In this document: piece by piece, positions 40,508-50,163 of the stretch
Position numbering within the stretch: position 1 is the first letter of the stretch
Layout of the letters: each line of letters starts with the position of its first letter
From: Mycobacterium mantenii
GTDB lineage: Bacteria > Actinomycetota > Actinomycetes > Mycobacteriales > Mycobacteriaceae
Reading direction: 5' to 3'
Assembly (NCBI RefSeq): GCF_010731775.1
Contig: NZ_AP022590.1
Coordinates: 3,782,001-3,846,000 of the forward strand
DNA: 64,000 nt
Notes under the pieces: model-generated
Databases searched by the model: none
The model's input: the letters and a program-made list of their open reading frames with translations, nothing else
Told to the model about the DNA's origin: nothing
Made by a program: the position numbers and the translations under genes

Positions 40508-41860
40508 TCAGACCGCGACGTTGAAGTCGCAGCCGGTCTTGGCGCGGACCTCCTCGACCGTCACCCCGGGCTGCAGCTCGGTGAGCGTCAGTCCCCGTCC
40601 CGGCTCGACGTCGAAGACGCACAGGTTGGTGATGATCATGTCGACGACGTTCTTGCCGGTCAGCGGCAGCGTGCACCGGCTGAGGATCTTCGGACTGCCG
40701 TCCTTGGCGGTGTGGTCCATCAGCACGATCACGCGCTTGACGCCCGACACGAGATCCATTGCGCCGCCCGGCCCCTTGACCATCTTGCCCGGCACCATCC
40801 AGTTGGCCAGGTCGCCGTTCTCGGCGACCTCCAGGGCGCCCAGGATGGACAGGTCGATGTGGCCGCCGCGGATCATCGCGAAGGAATCGGCGCTGCTGAA
40901 GAAGCTGGACCCGGGCAGGCTGGTGATGGTCTGCTTGCCCGCGTTGATCAGGTCGGGATCGACGGTGTCCTCGCTCGGGTAGGCCCCGATGCCGAGCAGG
41001 CCGTTCTCCGATTGCAGCGTGACCTTGATGCCGTCGGGAATGAAGTTGGCCACCAGCGTCGGGATGCCGATGCCCAGGTTCACGTAATAGCCGTCGCGCA
41101 ACTCCTGGGCGGCGCGCTGGGCCATCCGCTCGCGGATGGGGCTGTCGTTCTTCAGCGCGGCACCGCCGCTGGTGGTGCGGAACTCGATGCGCTTCTCGTA
41201 GCCGGTGCCGGCGATGATGCGGTCCACGTAAATGCCAGGGGTGTGGATCAGGTCGGGGTCCAGCTCGCCGACCTCGACCAGCTCCTCCACCTCTGCCACG
41301 GTGATCGCGCCGCAGGTGGCGATCATGGGATTGAAGTTGCGCGCCGTCTTGCGGTAGACGAGGTTGCCGGCGGTGTCACCCTTCCACGCCTTGACGATCG
41401 CCACGTCGGCCCGAATGCCTTCTTCCAGAACGTATTCGGTGCCGTCGAAGACCCTGGTGTCCTTGCCCTCGGCGAGGTTGGTGCCGAAGGCCGTGCGGGT
41501 GTAGAAGCCGGGAATGCCCGCGCCGCCGGCGCGCAACTTCTCCGCGAGCGTGCCCTGCGGCGTCAGCACCAGGTCCAGCTCCCCGGCCAGCACCTGGCGC
41601 TCGAACTCCTTGTTCTCCCCGACGTAGGAGGCGACCACCTTCTTCACCTGCCGCCCCTTGAGCAGCAGTCCCATGCCGAAATCGTCTACGCCGGCGTTGT
41701 TTCCGACGATGGTGAGGTCCTTGACGCCGCTGTCGACCAGAGCCTGGATCAGCTTCTCCGGGATGCCGCACAGGCCGAAGCCGCCGGCGGCGATGGTGAT
41801 GCCGTCCTTCAGCAGGCCGTGCAGAGCCGACTCTGCGTCGTGGTGGACCTTATTGCTCAC
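40508..41860 (-). CDS. 3-oxoacid CoA-transferase, A and B subunits fused
   Basis: A 450-residue succinyl-CoA:3-ketoacid CoA-transferase. The alpha half (about 1-235) contains [25 protein letters not shown], and [16 protein letters not shown]; a short linker leads to the beta half (about 245-450) with [24 protein letters not shown] (catalytic glutamate), [14 protein letters not shown] and [23 protein letters not shown]. tuberculosis has separate scoA and scoB elsewhere; here they form one chain as in animal SCOT. It starts at GTG (41860), overlapping the stop of the GH76 gene by 4 bp. Confidence 0.92.
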   Translation of the reverse strand: MSNKVHHDAESALHGLLKDGITIAAGGFGLCGIPEKLIQALVDSGVKDLTIVGNNAGVDDFGMGLLLKGRQVKKVVASYVGENKEFERQVLAGELDLVLTPQGTLAEKLRAGGAGIPGFYTRTAFGTNLAEGKDTRVFDGTEYVLEEGIRADVAIVKAWKGDTAGNLVYRKTARNFNPMIATCGAITVAEVEELVEVGELDPDLIHTPGIYVDRIIAGTGYEKRIEFRTTSGGAALKNDSPIRERMAQRAAQELRDGYYVNLGIGIPTLVANFIPDGIKVTLQSENGLLGIGAYPSEDTVDPDLINAGKQTITSLPGSSFFSSADSFAMIRGGHIDLSILGALEVAENGDLANWMVPGKMVKGPGGAMDLVSGVKRVIVLMDHTAKDGSPKILSRCTLPLTGKNVVDMIITNLCVFDVEPGRGLTLTELQPGVTVEEVRAKTGCDFNVAV

Positions 41861-42987
41861 AGGGCGCTCCTGTTCTCGTGCGGCGACTCGACGGAGACGT
41901 TACAGGCGGCCTCCATGAGCATCCACCCCGACAGCTGCACCGACAGGTCCCGTTCGGCCACCTCGGAAGCCATCACCGCGCCCTCGACGAACTCCGCCTC
42001 TTTGCCGCCCGCGGTGGGAAGCTGGGCGTCGCGGTCCCAGAACGGGCCGAACACCGGCAGCCCGTCCACCGTCTGCCTGTTGTCCCAGGCCGACTTCGCA
42101 CTGGCCAGCACGATCTGCCGGGCGGTGTCGCGGGCCAGCACGTCGTCGGCCCCCTCCCCCGGCAGGGCGGTGGCCACCAGCGCCAGGTAGCGGGCGGTCA
42201 CCCCGGCGAACAGGCCGCCGTCCCCGCCGCCGGCGCCGGCCAGCACGCCCGCCGGGGCCATGTGTTCGTGCACGGCCGCGACCAGCCGGTGCACCCGGGG
42301 AGCGTGCCGATCGTCATGGGTGCGTGCCGCAAGTTCCGTCTCCAGCCCGAGCACCACGCCCTGGCAGTAGGTGTACTGCGCGCGCACCAGCGAGCCGGCT
42401 TTGATGCCGTCGAACACCAGGTGCGTCTCCGGGTCGATCAGGGTCTCGTCGATCCAGTCGGCCATCTGCTGGGCGCGCCGCATATGGTCCCCGTAGCGCG
42501 CGAGGAAGATTCCCGCCGGCCCGTTGGCGGGGGCGTTGAAGAACTGGTCGGACTTGCGCCACGGGATGCCGCCGCCGTCCTCAGGCACCCATGCCCTGAG
42601 GAATTGGTTGGCGAGCTTGGGCAACGCGCGCCGGCGCTCGACGCCGGTGATCCGGGCGGCCCGTTCCAGCGCCAGCGCCAGCCAGGCCATGTCGTCGTAG
42701 TAGCTGTTGATCCACGAGAAGTTGTTGCGCAGCCGGTGCGAGCGGACCTGCCGGTTGATCTCGGCATGCCGGTGCGGCCGCGGGTCGCGCGCCTGGGCGT
42801 CGACCAGGCAGTCCAGCAGATGCGCCTGCCACCAGTAGTGCCAGGTGCCGAACCAGCGGTCGCGCCGCGTGGGCGGCCAGGCCACCACGCCCAGCTGGGT
42901 CGCGGGCAGCCCCCACAGCCGCTTCAGGTGTCGTTGCGTGACGGCGGCTTCGCTGCTGGCCGCGCGGTTGGCCCAGAGCTGATCCAT
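41857..42987 (-). CDS. Glycoside hydrolase family 76-like protein (Rv0365c-like)
   Basis: A 376-residue (alpha/alpha)6-barrel protein of GH76, the endo-alpha-1,6-mannanase family, same length as Rv0365c. Visible features: [37 protein letters not shown] (the paired Asp residues DD are the expected catalytic acids), [16 protein letters not shown]. No signal peptide is seen, which is odd for a mannan-degrading enzyme; an intracellular role or substrate such as lipomannan precursors is possible. ATG 42987 (MDQLWANR) is chosen over a start 22 codons upstream. It overlaps the CoA-transferase start. Confidence 0.87.
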   Translation of the reverse strand: MDQLWANRAASSEAAVTQRHLKRLWGLPATQLGVVAWPPTRRDRWFGTWHYWWQAHLLDCLVDAQARDPRPHRHAEINRQVRSHRLRNNFSWINSYYDDMAWLALALERAARITGVERRRALPKLANQFLRAWVPEDGGGIPWRKSDQFFNAPANGPAGIFLARYGDHMRRAQQMADWIDETLIDPETHLVFDGIKAGSLVRAQYTYCQGVVLGLETELAARTHDDRHAPRVHRLVAAVHEHMAPAGVLAGAGGGDGGLFAGVTARYLALVATALPGEGADDVLARDTARQIVLASAKSAWDNRQTVDGLPVFGPFWDRDAQLPTAGGKEAEFVEGAVMASEVAERDLSVQLSGWMLMEAACNVSVESPHENRSAL

Positions 42988-43074
42988 ACCTGTCGATCCT
43001 GCCCCACGCCGGTGGCCTCGACGCCTCCGAGTGTGCACTCGGGGCGGCGACACGCAGTGCGAGACGGCCGCTGG

Positions 43075-43722
43075 CTACCAAGCGCGGGACAGATCGGCGT
43101 GCTGCTGGACCCAGGCGTGCATGGCGATCCCGGCGGCGACGCCGGCGTTGATGCTGCGCGTCGAGCCGAACTGCGCGATCGACACCGTCAGCCGCGCGCC
43201 GGCGCGGGTGTCGTCGGTGATGCCGGGGCCCTCCTGACCGAACACCAGCAGGCACTCGCGAGGCAGCGCGGCCCGTTCCAGGCGCGCCGCGCCCGGGACG
43301 TTGTCCACGGCGACCACGGTCAGCCCGGCATCCGCCGCGAAGTCCAGCAGTTCGGCGGTGCTGTCGTGGTGGCACAGCCGCTGATAGCGGTCGGTCACCA
43401 TGGCGCCGCGGCGATTCCACCGCCGCCGCCCCACGATGTGCACGGTATGCACCGCGAAGGCGTTGGCGGTGCGCACCACCGAACCGATGTTGGCGTCGTG
43501 CCCGAAGTTTTCGATCGCCACGTGCAGGGGGTGCCGACGCCGGTCGATGTCGGCGATGATCGCCTCCCGCGTCCAGTACCGGTAGGCGTCGACGACATTG
43601 CGAGTGTCGCCCTCGCGCAACAGGACTGGGTCATACCGCGGATCGTCGGGCAACTCGCCCGGCCACGGCCCGACGCCGGCCGGCGGCGTCACCGCCCATT
43701 CGGTGGGCCCGGGCCCGCTCAT
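43075..43722 (-). CDS. TrmH/SpoU-family RNA 2'-O-methyltransferase (Rv0380c-like)
   Basis: A 215-residue SPOUT methyltransferase. Motif 1 is VAIENFGHDANIGSVVRTANAFAV, motif 2 is CLLVFGQEGPGI and motif 3 is RLTVSIAQFGSTRSINAGVAAGIAMHAW. The target RNA is unknown. ATG 43722 overlaps the lipoprotein stop by 4 bp (ATGA), so it is translationally coupled; the two genes match Rv0381c-Rv0380c in order. Confidence 0.92.
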   Translation of the reverse strand: MSGPGPTEWAVTPPAGVGPWPGELPDDPRYDPVLLREGDTRNVVDAYRYWTREAIIADIDRRRHPLHVAIENFGHDANIGSVVRTANAFAVHTVHIVGRRRWNRRGAMVTDRYQRLCHHDSTAELLDFAADAGLTVVAVDNVPGAARLERAALPRECLLVFGQEGPGITDDTRAGARLTVSIAQFGSTRSINAGVAAGIAMHAWVQQHADLSRAW

Positions 43723-44621
43723 CGCTGCGTCCACACCCCGGCGTGCGTACCGTCGATCGCCAGCGTGGCGTAGAGCAACGCGTCGTTGATCTCGCCCTGG
43801 GTGCACAGCGACGCGTTGACGTGCACTGCGTCCAGTGAGGCGTCGGGCAGGATCAGCACCGACGACCCGTACGCCGCGCAGGCCGGGTTCAATCCCGGGG
43901 CGGGCAGGGTCGGCGACGCCAGCAGCATCATCGGGCCGCCGCGCTTGGCGGACTCGTCGCGATAGCGGGCCGCGATGGCGGTGGCTTCCAGCCCCAGCAG
44001 CATGTAGCCGTTGCCGGTGAACGCTCCCGGATCCCCCAGCTGCATCTTGGTCACCGGGATGCCGTCGGCCCGCCATGCCGACAGGCTGGCGGTCTTGACC
44101 GCCAGGCCGCCGCTGTCGTTGGCGTTGGTCGGCAGCAGACCCACCGGGAAGGCGACCGGGTAGGCCGACGAGCTGTCCGGGATCCGGTCGCGCGGCGAGT
44201 AGACGTAGACACCGCGCGCCTGACTTCGATCGTTCAGCGGCCCAAGGCAAACCGTGCCGGTGAGCCGGTCGCGCGGCGCCGAGAGCGGCGCGGGGATGTC
44301 CCGGACGCTGGCCTTCGCGCTGTCGCAGCTGCCCAGGCCCGCGGTCTCCATCGGATGGGCCAGCGCGCCGTAGAGCCCGAAGCGGATGTCCTCGGGTTTG
44401 GCGTGCGGATCCTTGGCCGAGGTTGGGCTCGCATCGACGTCGACCAGCACAAAGTCGCCGTCCCAGCGCAGATTCGACACCGACATGTTCCAGCCAAGCA
44501 AGGCCAGCGACTCGCCGAGCCGCGCGCCCTGGGCGCCGTAGGGACGCACGGGTTGGTTCGGGGACGAGCAGCCGGCCAGGCACAGCGCCACACAGGCTGC
44601 TATCGCAAGGAATGTGCGCAT
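43719..44621 (-). CDS. Lipoprotein of unknown function (Rv0381c-like)
   Basis: A 300-residue lipoprotein. The signal peptide MRTFLAIAACVALCLAGC ends at Cys18, the lipidation site. The mature part contains RWDGDFVLVDVDASPTS, a Cys pair (GSCDSA and TVCLGP), a second pair (PACAAYG and SLCTQGE), and no catalytic motif I recognise. It resembles Rv0381c in size and place. Coupled to the downstream RNA methyltransferase. Confidence 0.78.
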   Translation of the reverse strand: MRTFLAIAACVALCLAGCSSPNQPVRPYGAQGARLGESLALLGWNMSVSNLRWDGDFVLVDVDASPTSAKDPHAKPEDIRFGLYGALAHPMETAGLGSCDSAKASVRDIPAPLSAPRDRLTGTVCLGPLNDRSQARGVYVYSPRDRIPDSSSAYPVAFPVGLLPTNANDSGGLAVKTASLSAWRADGIPVTKMQLGDPGAFTGNGYMLLGLEATAIAARYRDESAKRGGPMMLLASPTLPAPGLNPACAAYGSSVLILPDASLDAVHVNASLCTQGEINDALLYATLAIDGTHAGVWTQR

Positions 44622-44710
44622 AGTTCAGCGGCTCGCGGCCGGGCCGGGACTCCCCTGCCACACCGACCACATCCGGCACGGCAGCCCCTGGCCGAAGGGA
44701 GGGACGAATT

Positions 44711-44775
44711 GCCCGCCTTTCAGCGACAACTCGGGCGCCCCCGCGCTGCGACGTTCTTGTCGCTGAGAGGCGGGC
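44711..44775. repeat. Long intergenic inverted repeat (19-bp arms) between pyrE and the lipoprotein gene
   Basis: Arm 44711-44729 (GCCCGCCTTTCAGCGACAA) pairs with 44757-44775 with one mismatch in 19 around a 27-base loop. It lies downstream of pyrE and upstream of the lipoprotein gene, both on the minus strand, so it could act as a terminator/processing hairpin for pyrE or be a small mobile intergenic repeat. Confidence 0.75.
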
Positions 44776-44849
44776 ACGACGAACATCGCCCGCACCAGGG
44801 ATTCCTGCGGCCGATGTGACAACGGGTGCATACGAGGACTCGCCGGCAA

Positions 44850-45389
44850 CTAGCTCAGCCCCAGATCGGCGAGACCGAGCACACTCCGGTACGGCAGCCC
44901 CTCGGCCTCGATGGCCTCGGCGGCGCCGGTGGCGCGGTCCACCACGGTGGCCACCCCCACCACTTCGCCGCCGGCCCCCTGGACGGCGCGCACCGCGGTC
45001 AGCGCCGAATTGCCGGTGGTACTGGTGTCCTCGACGACCAGCACCCGCTTGCCGGAGACCTCTGATCCTTCGATAAGACGTTGCAGCCCATGGGTTTTCG
45101 CCGACTTACGCACGACGAAGGCGTCGATGGGGCGGCCCGGCGCGTGCATGACGGCGGTGGCCACCGGGTCAGCGCCCAGCGTCAGGCCGCCGACCACGTC
45201 GTAGTCCCAGTCGCTGGTCAGTTCCCGCATCAGCGTGCCGATCAGCGCCGAGGCGCGGTGGTGCAGGGTGGCCCGGCGCAGGTCGACGTAGTAGTCGGCC
45301 TCCTTGCCCGAGGACAGCGTGACCCGCCCGTGCACCACCGACAGCCGCCGCACCAGCTCCGCCAGCTCTTCGAGGTCAGGTCCGGCCAC
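44850..45389 (-). CDS. pyrE: Orotate phosphoribosyltransferase PyrE
   Basis: PyrE makes OMP from orotate and PRPP. The 179-residue protein has SSGKEADYYVDLRRATLH, VGGLTLGADPVA, FVVRKSAKTHG and the PRPP motif RVLVVEDTSTTGNS. The start is GTG (45389), overlapping the end of the SDR gene by 14 bp, so the two are coupled. Confidence 0.95.
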   Translation of the reverse strand: MAGPDLEELAELVRRLSVVHGRVTLSSGKEADYYVDLRRATLHHRASALIGTLMRELTSDWDYDVVGGLTLGADPVATAVMHAPGRPIDAFVVRKSAKTHGLQRLIEGSEVSGKRVLVVEDTSTTGNSALTAVRAVQGAGGEVVGVATVVDRATGAAEAIEAEGLPYRSVLGLADLGLS

Positions 45390-46161
45390 GGCCGCTCCCG
45401 ATTCGTTTGGTGACCGCTCGCATCAGGGTCCGCGGCATCAGGCGCTCGGCGGCGATGATCGCCTTGTACTGCAGGCCCGGAATGCTGATCACCTTGCCGC
45501 GGGCGACATCGGCCAGGCTCTGGTTGACGACGTCGTCGACCTCGAGCCACATGAACGACGGCGACTTGGCCATGTCGATCCCGGCGCGGTCGTGAAATTC
45601 GGTGTGCACGTAGCCCGGGCACACCGCGTGCACGGAAACCCCGGTGCCCTGCAGGCCGACGGCCAGGCCCTCGCTGAACGAGATCACCCAGGCCTTGGAC
45701 GCCGAATAGGTCGACCCGCGCCCGGGCACCAGCCCTGCGACGCTGGCGATGTTGATGACGGTGCCCCTGCCGGCCTCGAGCATGGCCGGCAGGGCCGCCC
45801 GGGTCAGGTGCATGACCGCGGTGACGTTGACGTCGAGCTGGGACTGCAGCAGCGCGGGGTCGGCGGACCAGAAGTCGCCGGAGGTGCCGAAGCCGGCGTT
45901 GTTCACCAGGACGCGCACACCCCCGGCGGCGAGCCGGTTGCAGACCCGCTGGCGGCCGGCGGGATCGGCCAGGTCGGCGGGCAGGATCTCGACGGCACCG
46001 GCGTGTTCCTGCAACTCGGCCGACAGCCGGGTCAGGCGGTCGACGTCGCGGGCGACCAGTACCAGGTCGTAGCCGTCGCTGGCATAGCGTCGCGCGAATC
46101 CGGCGCCGATTCCCGACGTGGGCCCGGTGATCAGGGCGACGGGGCGAGGCATGAGCGACAT
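45376..46161 (-). CDS. Short-chain dehydrogenase/reductase
   Basis: A classical SDR of 261 residues. The cofactor motif is ALITGPTSGIGAGFARRYA (TGxxxGIG), followed by VARDVDRL (suggesting NADP preference through the Arg), NNAGFG, INIASVAG and the catalytic STYSASKAW (Tyr and Lys). ATG 46161 is used; ATG 46152 is also possible. As I recall M. tuberculosis has no SDR between pyrE and ttfA, so this is an extra gene. Substrate unknown. Confidence 0.88.
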   Translation of the reverse strand: MSLMPRPVALITGPTSGIGAGFARRYASDGYDLVLVARDVDRLTRLSAELQEHAGAVEILPADLADPAGRQRVCNRLAAGGVRVLVNNAGFGTSGDFWSADPALLQSQLDVNVTAVMHLTRAALPAMLEAGRGTVINIASVAGLVPGRGSTYSASKAWVISFSEGLAVGLQGTGVSVHAVCPGYVHTEFHDRAGIDMAKSPSFMWLEVDDVVNQSLADVARGKVISIPGLQYKAIIAAERLMPRTLMRAVTKRIGSGRGRT

Positions 46162-46208
46162 CTTAATGACGGCGGCTGCACCGGGTCCTGCGCTACCCGG
46201 CGCCGCCG

Positions 46209-47087
46209 TCAGAGCTGATAGTTGCTGGCCTGGTGGCCGTTGCGCCCCGAGGGCGGTGGACGACGGATGGTCTCCGGGCGCCCTTCGGGTGGCGGCTGCT
46301 CCCGGCGCAGCGGCTCGGCGGCGCGGCGACCCGGCTGAAGATCGGGGCCCATCAGCCCCGCCACATCCTGCTGCGGGCGTCGAGGCGGCAGCTCGGCTCG
46401 GCCCGCGGGCGCCAAGGGCCGGCTGGGCGAGGCGTTGCGCGGTCCCGACGGCGCCCCGGTTTCCTGCGGGGCCTCGTCGGGCAGCGGCGGCAGCACCCGC
46501 AACAGGTCGTTGAACTGACGTACGGTGCGCAGACCCTCGTCCCACTGGGTGCGGGTGCTGGTAATCGGCATGGCGACCAGCGTCCAGTTCTGCTCGTTCC
46601 ACATGATCTCGGCGCTGTCCGGTGCGGTGTGCGCGAAGGTGACCATGCGGCGGTCGCAGGCCCGGCGGGCGGCGTCCAGATTGGTGGAGTAGACCATCCG
46701 CGGCCCGATCGCGCCCAACAGCCAAATGTCGCTCTCCCGTGGCTCTTTGAGTCCCTTGAGTCGCAGGTCCACCACGACGTTGGTGCCCACCTTGCGGTGC
46801 AGTGCGATAACCGTCGCGACCTCTTCGAGGTCGAAGATGTAGACGGCCTCGCCACGGATCTGACCCAGCACCACGTTCTGGGCGGTGACATCGCCCACCG
46901 TCGACATCACACCGCGCTTCCAGCGCTTGAGGATGTCGGTCGATTCACGCTCGTAGTCGAAGCCGTGCGATCGCGCCCACGACTTGCGGCGCCTGCTGCG
47001 CCCGCGCCGCCGATCGATGTCGACGTACAGCAACACCCCCGCGCCGACAAAGCACAGCGCGGAGAGCGTGAACCAGAGGGGGACCAT
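46209..47087 (-). CDS. ttfA: TtfA, trehalose monomycolate transport factor
   Basis: A 292-residue protein matching Rv0383c/TtfA, which associates with MmpL3 and is needed to deliver trehalose monomycolate for mycolic-acid envelope assembly. It has one N-terminal membrane helix (about 3-22), a basic stretch (RRRGRSRRRKSW), a folded cytoplasmic core (about 40-200; YERESTDILKRWKRGVM, VYIFDLEEVATVIALHRKVGTNVVVDLRLKG), and a Pro/Arg-rich disordered tail that is the variable part. Position next to clpB matches M. tuberculosis. Confidence 0.9.
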   Translation of the reverse strand: MVPLWFTLSALCFVGAGVLLYVDIDRRRGRSRRRKSWARSHGFDYERESTDILKRWKRGVMSTVGDVTAQNVVLGQIRGEAVYIFDLEEVATVIALHRKVGTNVVVDLRLKGLKEPRESDIWLLGAIGPRMVYSTNLDAARRACDRRMVTFAHTAPDSAEIMWNEQNWTLVAMPITSTRTQWDEGLRTVRQFNDLLRVLPPLPDEAPQETGAPSGPRNASPSRPLAPAGRAELPPRRPQQDVAGLMGPDLQPGRRAAEPLRREQPPPEGRPETIRRPPPSGRNGHQASNYQL

Positions 47088-47195
47088 CCAAAACAGGGTA
47101 TCTGCTATTGGCCCGGAACACAGAAGGCGACCAGGTCACAACCCAATCACAGCTGGCTGGCCCAGGATCGGCGAGCCGGCGTCCGGGGCTGACGT

Positions 47196-47255
47196 GCCGA
47201 ACGTGCGCTCAGTGCGAAGAAATCGCTCGGTTTCCACCGTGAGTGCACGTTCGGC
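47196..47255. repeat. Intergenic inverted repeat (16-bp arms)
   Basis: Arm 47196-47211 (GCCGAACGTGCGCTCA) pairs with 47240-47255, 15 of 16 positions, around a 28-base loop. It lies between clpB and ttfA, immediately before the 54-bp repeat array. It may fold as a hairpin in the clpB-ttfA transcript. Confidence 0.7.
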
Positions 47256-47261
47256 GCCGGC

Positions 47262-47488
47262 GATCGTGCTAGCCCGATGGTGACGACCCGCTTCGCCCGG
47301 CTACGCCGCGCTCGCGATCGTGCTAGCCCGACGGTGACGACCCGCTTCGCCCGGCTACGCCGCGCTCGCGATCGTGCTAGCCCGATGGTGACGACCCGCT
47401 TCGCCCGGCTACGCCGCGCTCGCGATCGTGCTAGCCCGATGGTGACGACCCGCTTCGCCCGGCTACGCCGCGCTCGCGATCGTCACTA
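47262..47488. repeat. Tandem repeat, 54-bp unit, four copies plus a partial
   Basis: Copies begin at 47262, 47316, 47370 and 47424, with a partial at 47478 that ends against the clpB stop codon. They are nearly identical (one copy has ACGG for ATGG). The unit begins GATCGTGCTAGCCCG and ends CCGCGCTCGC. Rotated, it aligns with the 55-bp unit at 16836 (shared GACCCGCT, CCCGGCT, GCCGCGCT blocks). Because 54 is a multiple of three, it creates a repetitive but spurious 70-codon ORF. Confidence 0.95.
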
Positions 47489-50032
47489 GCCCAGGATCAG
47501 CGAGTCGCCGTCGGGGCTGACGTTCACCGGGACGGTGTCGCCGTCGTGCACGTCGCCGGCCAGCAACAGCTTCGCCAGCTGGTCGCCGATGGCCTGCTGC
47601 ACGAGGCGGCGCAGCGGCCGGGCGCCGTAGACCGGGTCGAACCCGCGCTGCGCCAGCCACTGCTTGGCCGGCAGCGACACCTCCAAGATGAGGCGACGCT
47701 GTGCCAGCCGCTTCTGCAGCTGGGCCAGCTGGATGTCGACGATCGATACCAGCTCGCCGGGCTCGAGGCCGTGGAAGATGATCACGTCGTCGAGCCGGTT
47801 GATGAACTCGGGCTTGAATGCCGAGCGCACCGCGGCCATCACCTGCTCCTCGCTGCCACCCGACCCCAGGTTGGACGTCAGGATCAGGATGGTGTTGCGG
47901 AAGTCGACCGTGCGGCCCTGCCCGTCGGTGAGCCGGCCCTCGTCGAGCACCTGCAGCAGCACGTCGAACACGTCCGGGTGCGCCTTCTCGATCTCGTCGA
48001 ACAGGATCACCGTGTAGGGACGCCGCCGGACCGCCTCGGTCAGCTGGCCGCCCTGGTCGTAGCCGATGTACCCGGGCGGGGCGCCGACGAGGCGTGCCAC
48101 CGAGTGCTTCTCGCCGTATTCGCTCATGTCGATGCGGACCATCGCGCGTTCGTCGTCGAACAGGAACTCCGCCAGCGCCTTTGCCAGCTCGGTCTTACCG
48201 ACACCGGTCGGGCCCAGGAACATGAACGACCCTGTCGGCCGGTTCGGGTCGGCAACACCGGCCCGGGAACGGCGCACCGCATCGGACACCGCGGTCACCG
48301 CCCTCTTCTGGCCGATGACGCGCTTGCCCAGCTCGTCCTCCATGCGCAGCAGCTTGGCGGTTTCGCCCTCGAGCATGCGCCCGGCGGGGATCCCCGTCCA
48401 GGCTGACACCACGTCGGCGATGTCGTCGGGACCAACCTCCTCCTTGAGCATCACGTTGTCGCGGGCCTCGGCGTGCGGCAGGGCGGCGTCGAGCTTCTTC
48501 TCGACCTCGGGGATGCGCCCGTAGCGCAGCTCGGCGGCCTTGGCCAGGTCGCCGTCGCGCTCGGCGCGCTCGGACTCGCCGCGCAGCGTGTCCAGCTGCT
48601 CCTTGAGTTCACGGACGACGTCGATCGCGCTCTTCTCGTTCTGCCACCTCGTGGTGAGCTCGGCCAGCTTCTCCTTCTGGTCGGCCAGCTCGGAGCGCAG
48701 CTTCTCCAGCCGCTCCTTGGACGCCTCGTCCTCCTCCTTGGCCAGCGCCATCTCCTCGATCTCGAGGCGGCGCACCAGGCGCTCGACCTCGTCGATCTCG
48801 ACGGGCCGCGAGTCGATCTCCATCTTCAGGCGCGACGCGGCCTCGTCGACCAGGTCGATGGCCTTGTCCGGCAGGAAGCGGGCGGTGATGTAGCGGTCGG
48901 ACAGCGTCGCCGCGGCGACCAGCGCCGAGTCGGTGATGCGCACACCGTGGTGCACCTCGTAGCGGTCCTTGAGCCCGCGCAGGATGCCGACGGTGTCCTC
49001 CACCGACGGCTCTCCGACCAGCACCTGCTGGAAGCGCCGCTCCAGCGCGGCGTCCTTCTCGATGTACTTGCGGTATTCGTCGAGCGTGGTCGCGCCGACC
49101 AGCCGCAGCTCGCCACGGGCCAGCATCGGTTTGATCATGTTGCCGGCGTCCATGGCGCCCTCGCCGGTCGCGCCGGCGCCGACGATGGTGTGCAGCTCGT
49201 CGATGAACGTGATGATCTGCCCGGCGGAGTTCTTGATGTCGTCGAGGACGGCCTTGAGCCGCTCCTCGAACTCGCCGCGGTACTTGGCGCCGGCCACCAT
49301 CGAGCCCATGTCCAGGCTGATGACGGTCTTGTCGCGCAGGCTCTCGGGCACGTCGCCGGCGACGATGCGCTGGGCCAGGCCCTCCACGATCGCGGTCTTG
49401 CCGACGCCGGGCTCACCGATGAGCACCGGGTTGTTCTTGGTGCGGCGCGACAGCACCTGCACGACGCGGCGGATCTCGTTGTCCCTGCCGATGACCGGGT
49501 CGAGTTTGCCTTCGCGGGCGCGTGCCGTCAGGTCGGTGGAGTACTTCTCCAGCGCCTGATAGGTGGCCTCGGGCTCGGGGCTGGTGACTCGGGCGCTGCC
49601 GCGGACCTTGACGAAGCCGTCCCGCAGGGCCTGCGGCGACGCGCCGTGGCCGGTCAGCAGCTTGGCCACGTCGGAATCCCCGGTGGCCAGGCCGACCAGC
49701 AGGTGCTCGGTCGAGACGTACTCGTCGTCCATCTCGGTGGCCAGTTGCTGTGCGGTGGTGATGGCGGCCAGCGATTCGCGCGACAGCTGGGGCTGCGAGC
49801 TGGCGCCGCTGGTCTGGGGCAGCCTTTCCACCAGGCGCTCCGCCTCGGTGCGAATGGTCGCGGGCTGGACGCCGACAGCCTCCAACAGCGGCCCCGCGAT
49901 CCCGTCCGCCTGGGTCAGCAGGGCCATCAGCAGGTGCGCGGGCCGGATTTCGGGGTTGCCGGCGGCCGACGCCGCCTGCAGCGCCGAGGTCAGCGCCGCC
50001 TGGGTTTTGGTGGTCGGGTTGAAAGCGTCCAC
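47486..50032 (-). CDS. clpB: ClpB disaggregase
   Basis: A hexameric AAA+ chaperone that works with DnaK/DnaJ/GrpE to dissolve protein aggregates. It has 848 residues, exactly the M. tuberculosis length: N-domain (1-145), first AAA+ with Walker A GEPGVGKT, a coiled-coil M-domain (about 400-525, rich in [19 protein letters not shown] heptads), and second AAA+ with GPTGVGKT, then [11 protein letters not shown]. The GTG at 50032 has GGAGG six bases upstream; the frame extends further but overlaps the operator. Controlled by the HAIR/SigH-like site upstream. Confidence 0.97.
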   Translation of the reverse strand: MDAFNPTTKTQAALTSALQAASAAGNPEIRPAHLLMALLTQADGIAGPLLEAVGVQPATIRTEAERLVERLPQTSGASSQPQLSRESLAAITTAQQLATEMDDEYVSTEHLLVGLATGDSDVAKLLTGHGASPQALRDGFVKVRGSARVTSPEPEATYQALEKYSTDLTARAREGKLDPVIGRDNEIRRVVQVLSRRTKNNPVLIGEPGVGKTAIVEGLAQRIVAGDVPESLRDKTVISLDMGSMVAGAKYRGEFEERLKAVLDDIKNSAGQIITFIDELHTIVGAGATGEGAMDAGNMIKPMLARGELRLVGATTLDEYRKYIEKDAALERRFQQVLVGEPSVEDTVGILRGLKDRYEVHHGVRITDSALVAAATLSDRYITARFLPDKAIDLVDEAASRLKMEIDSRPVEIDEVERLVRRLEIEEMALAKEEDEASKERLEKLRSELADQKEKLAELTTRWQNEKSAIDVVRELKEQLDTLRGESERAERDGDLAKAAELRYGRIPEVEKKLDAALPHAEARDNVMLKEEVGPDDIADVVSAWTGIPAGRMLEGETAKLLRMEDELGKRVIGQKRAVTAVSDAVRRSRAGVADPNRPTGSFMFLGPTGVGKTELAKALAEFLFDDERAMVRIDMSEYGEKHSVARLVGAPPGYIGYDQGGQLTEAVRRRPYTVILFDEIEKAHPDVFDVLLQVLDEGRLTDGQGRTVDFRNTILILTSNLGSGGSEEQVMAAVRSAFKPEFINRLDDVIIFHGLEPGELVSIVDIQLAQLQKRLAQRRLILEVSLPAKQWLAQRGFDPVYGARPLRRLVQQAIGDQLAKLLLAGDVHDGDTVPVNVSPDGDSLILG

Positions 50033-50084
50033 GACGACCTCCGTTCGGTTCCAAAGGTTGGGAAAAATGCTCGTCCGGTAGTTC

Positions 50085-50117
50085 AACGCCGTCAAGGTTG
50101 AGTCTGTTCCGCTCAAC
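50085..50117 (-). promoter_or_regulatory. HAIR operator overlapping a SigH-type promoter for clpB
   Basis: The inverted repeat TTGAGT-N7-GCTCAA (50098-50116) fits the HspR-binding HAIR element. On the minus strand, GGAAC (50110-50106) and CGTT (50088-50085) are 17 bases apart, matching the SigH -35/-10 consensus, so repressor and sigma factor would compete at the same site. The plus-strand DUF3060 gene starts 47 bp away and may share it. Confidence 0.82.
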
Positions 50118-50163
50118 CCTATCGAGTTTTGGGCGATCCGGCGTACGGGGTACCCCCCTATCG

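Noticed and set aside
44625..44849. 74-codon minus-strand ORF between pyrE and the lipoprotein gene
   Set aside because: It consists largely of the inverted repeat and low-complexity residues, with no motif or RBS.
47277..47489. 70-codon ORF with the peptide repeat MVTTRFARLRRARDRASP
   Set aside because: The peptide repeat arises only because the 54-bp DNA repeat is a multiple of three; the related 55-bp array has no such frame and there is no start signal.
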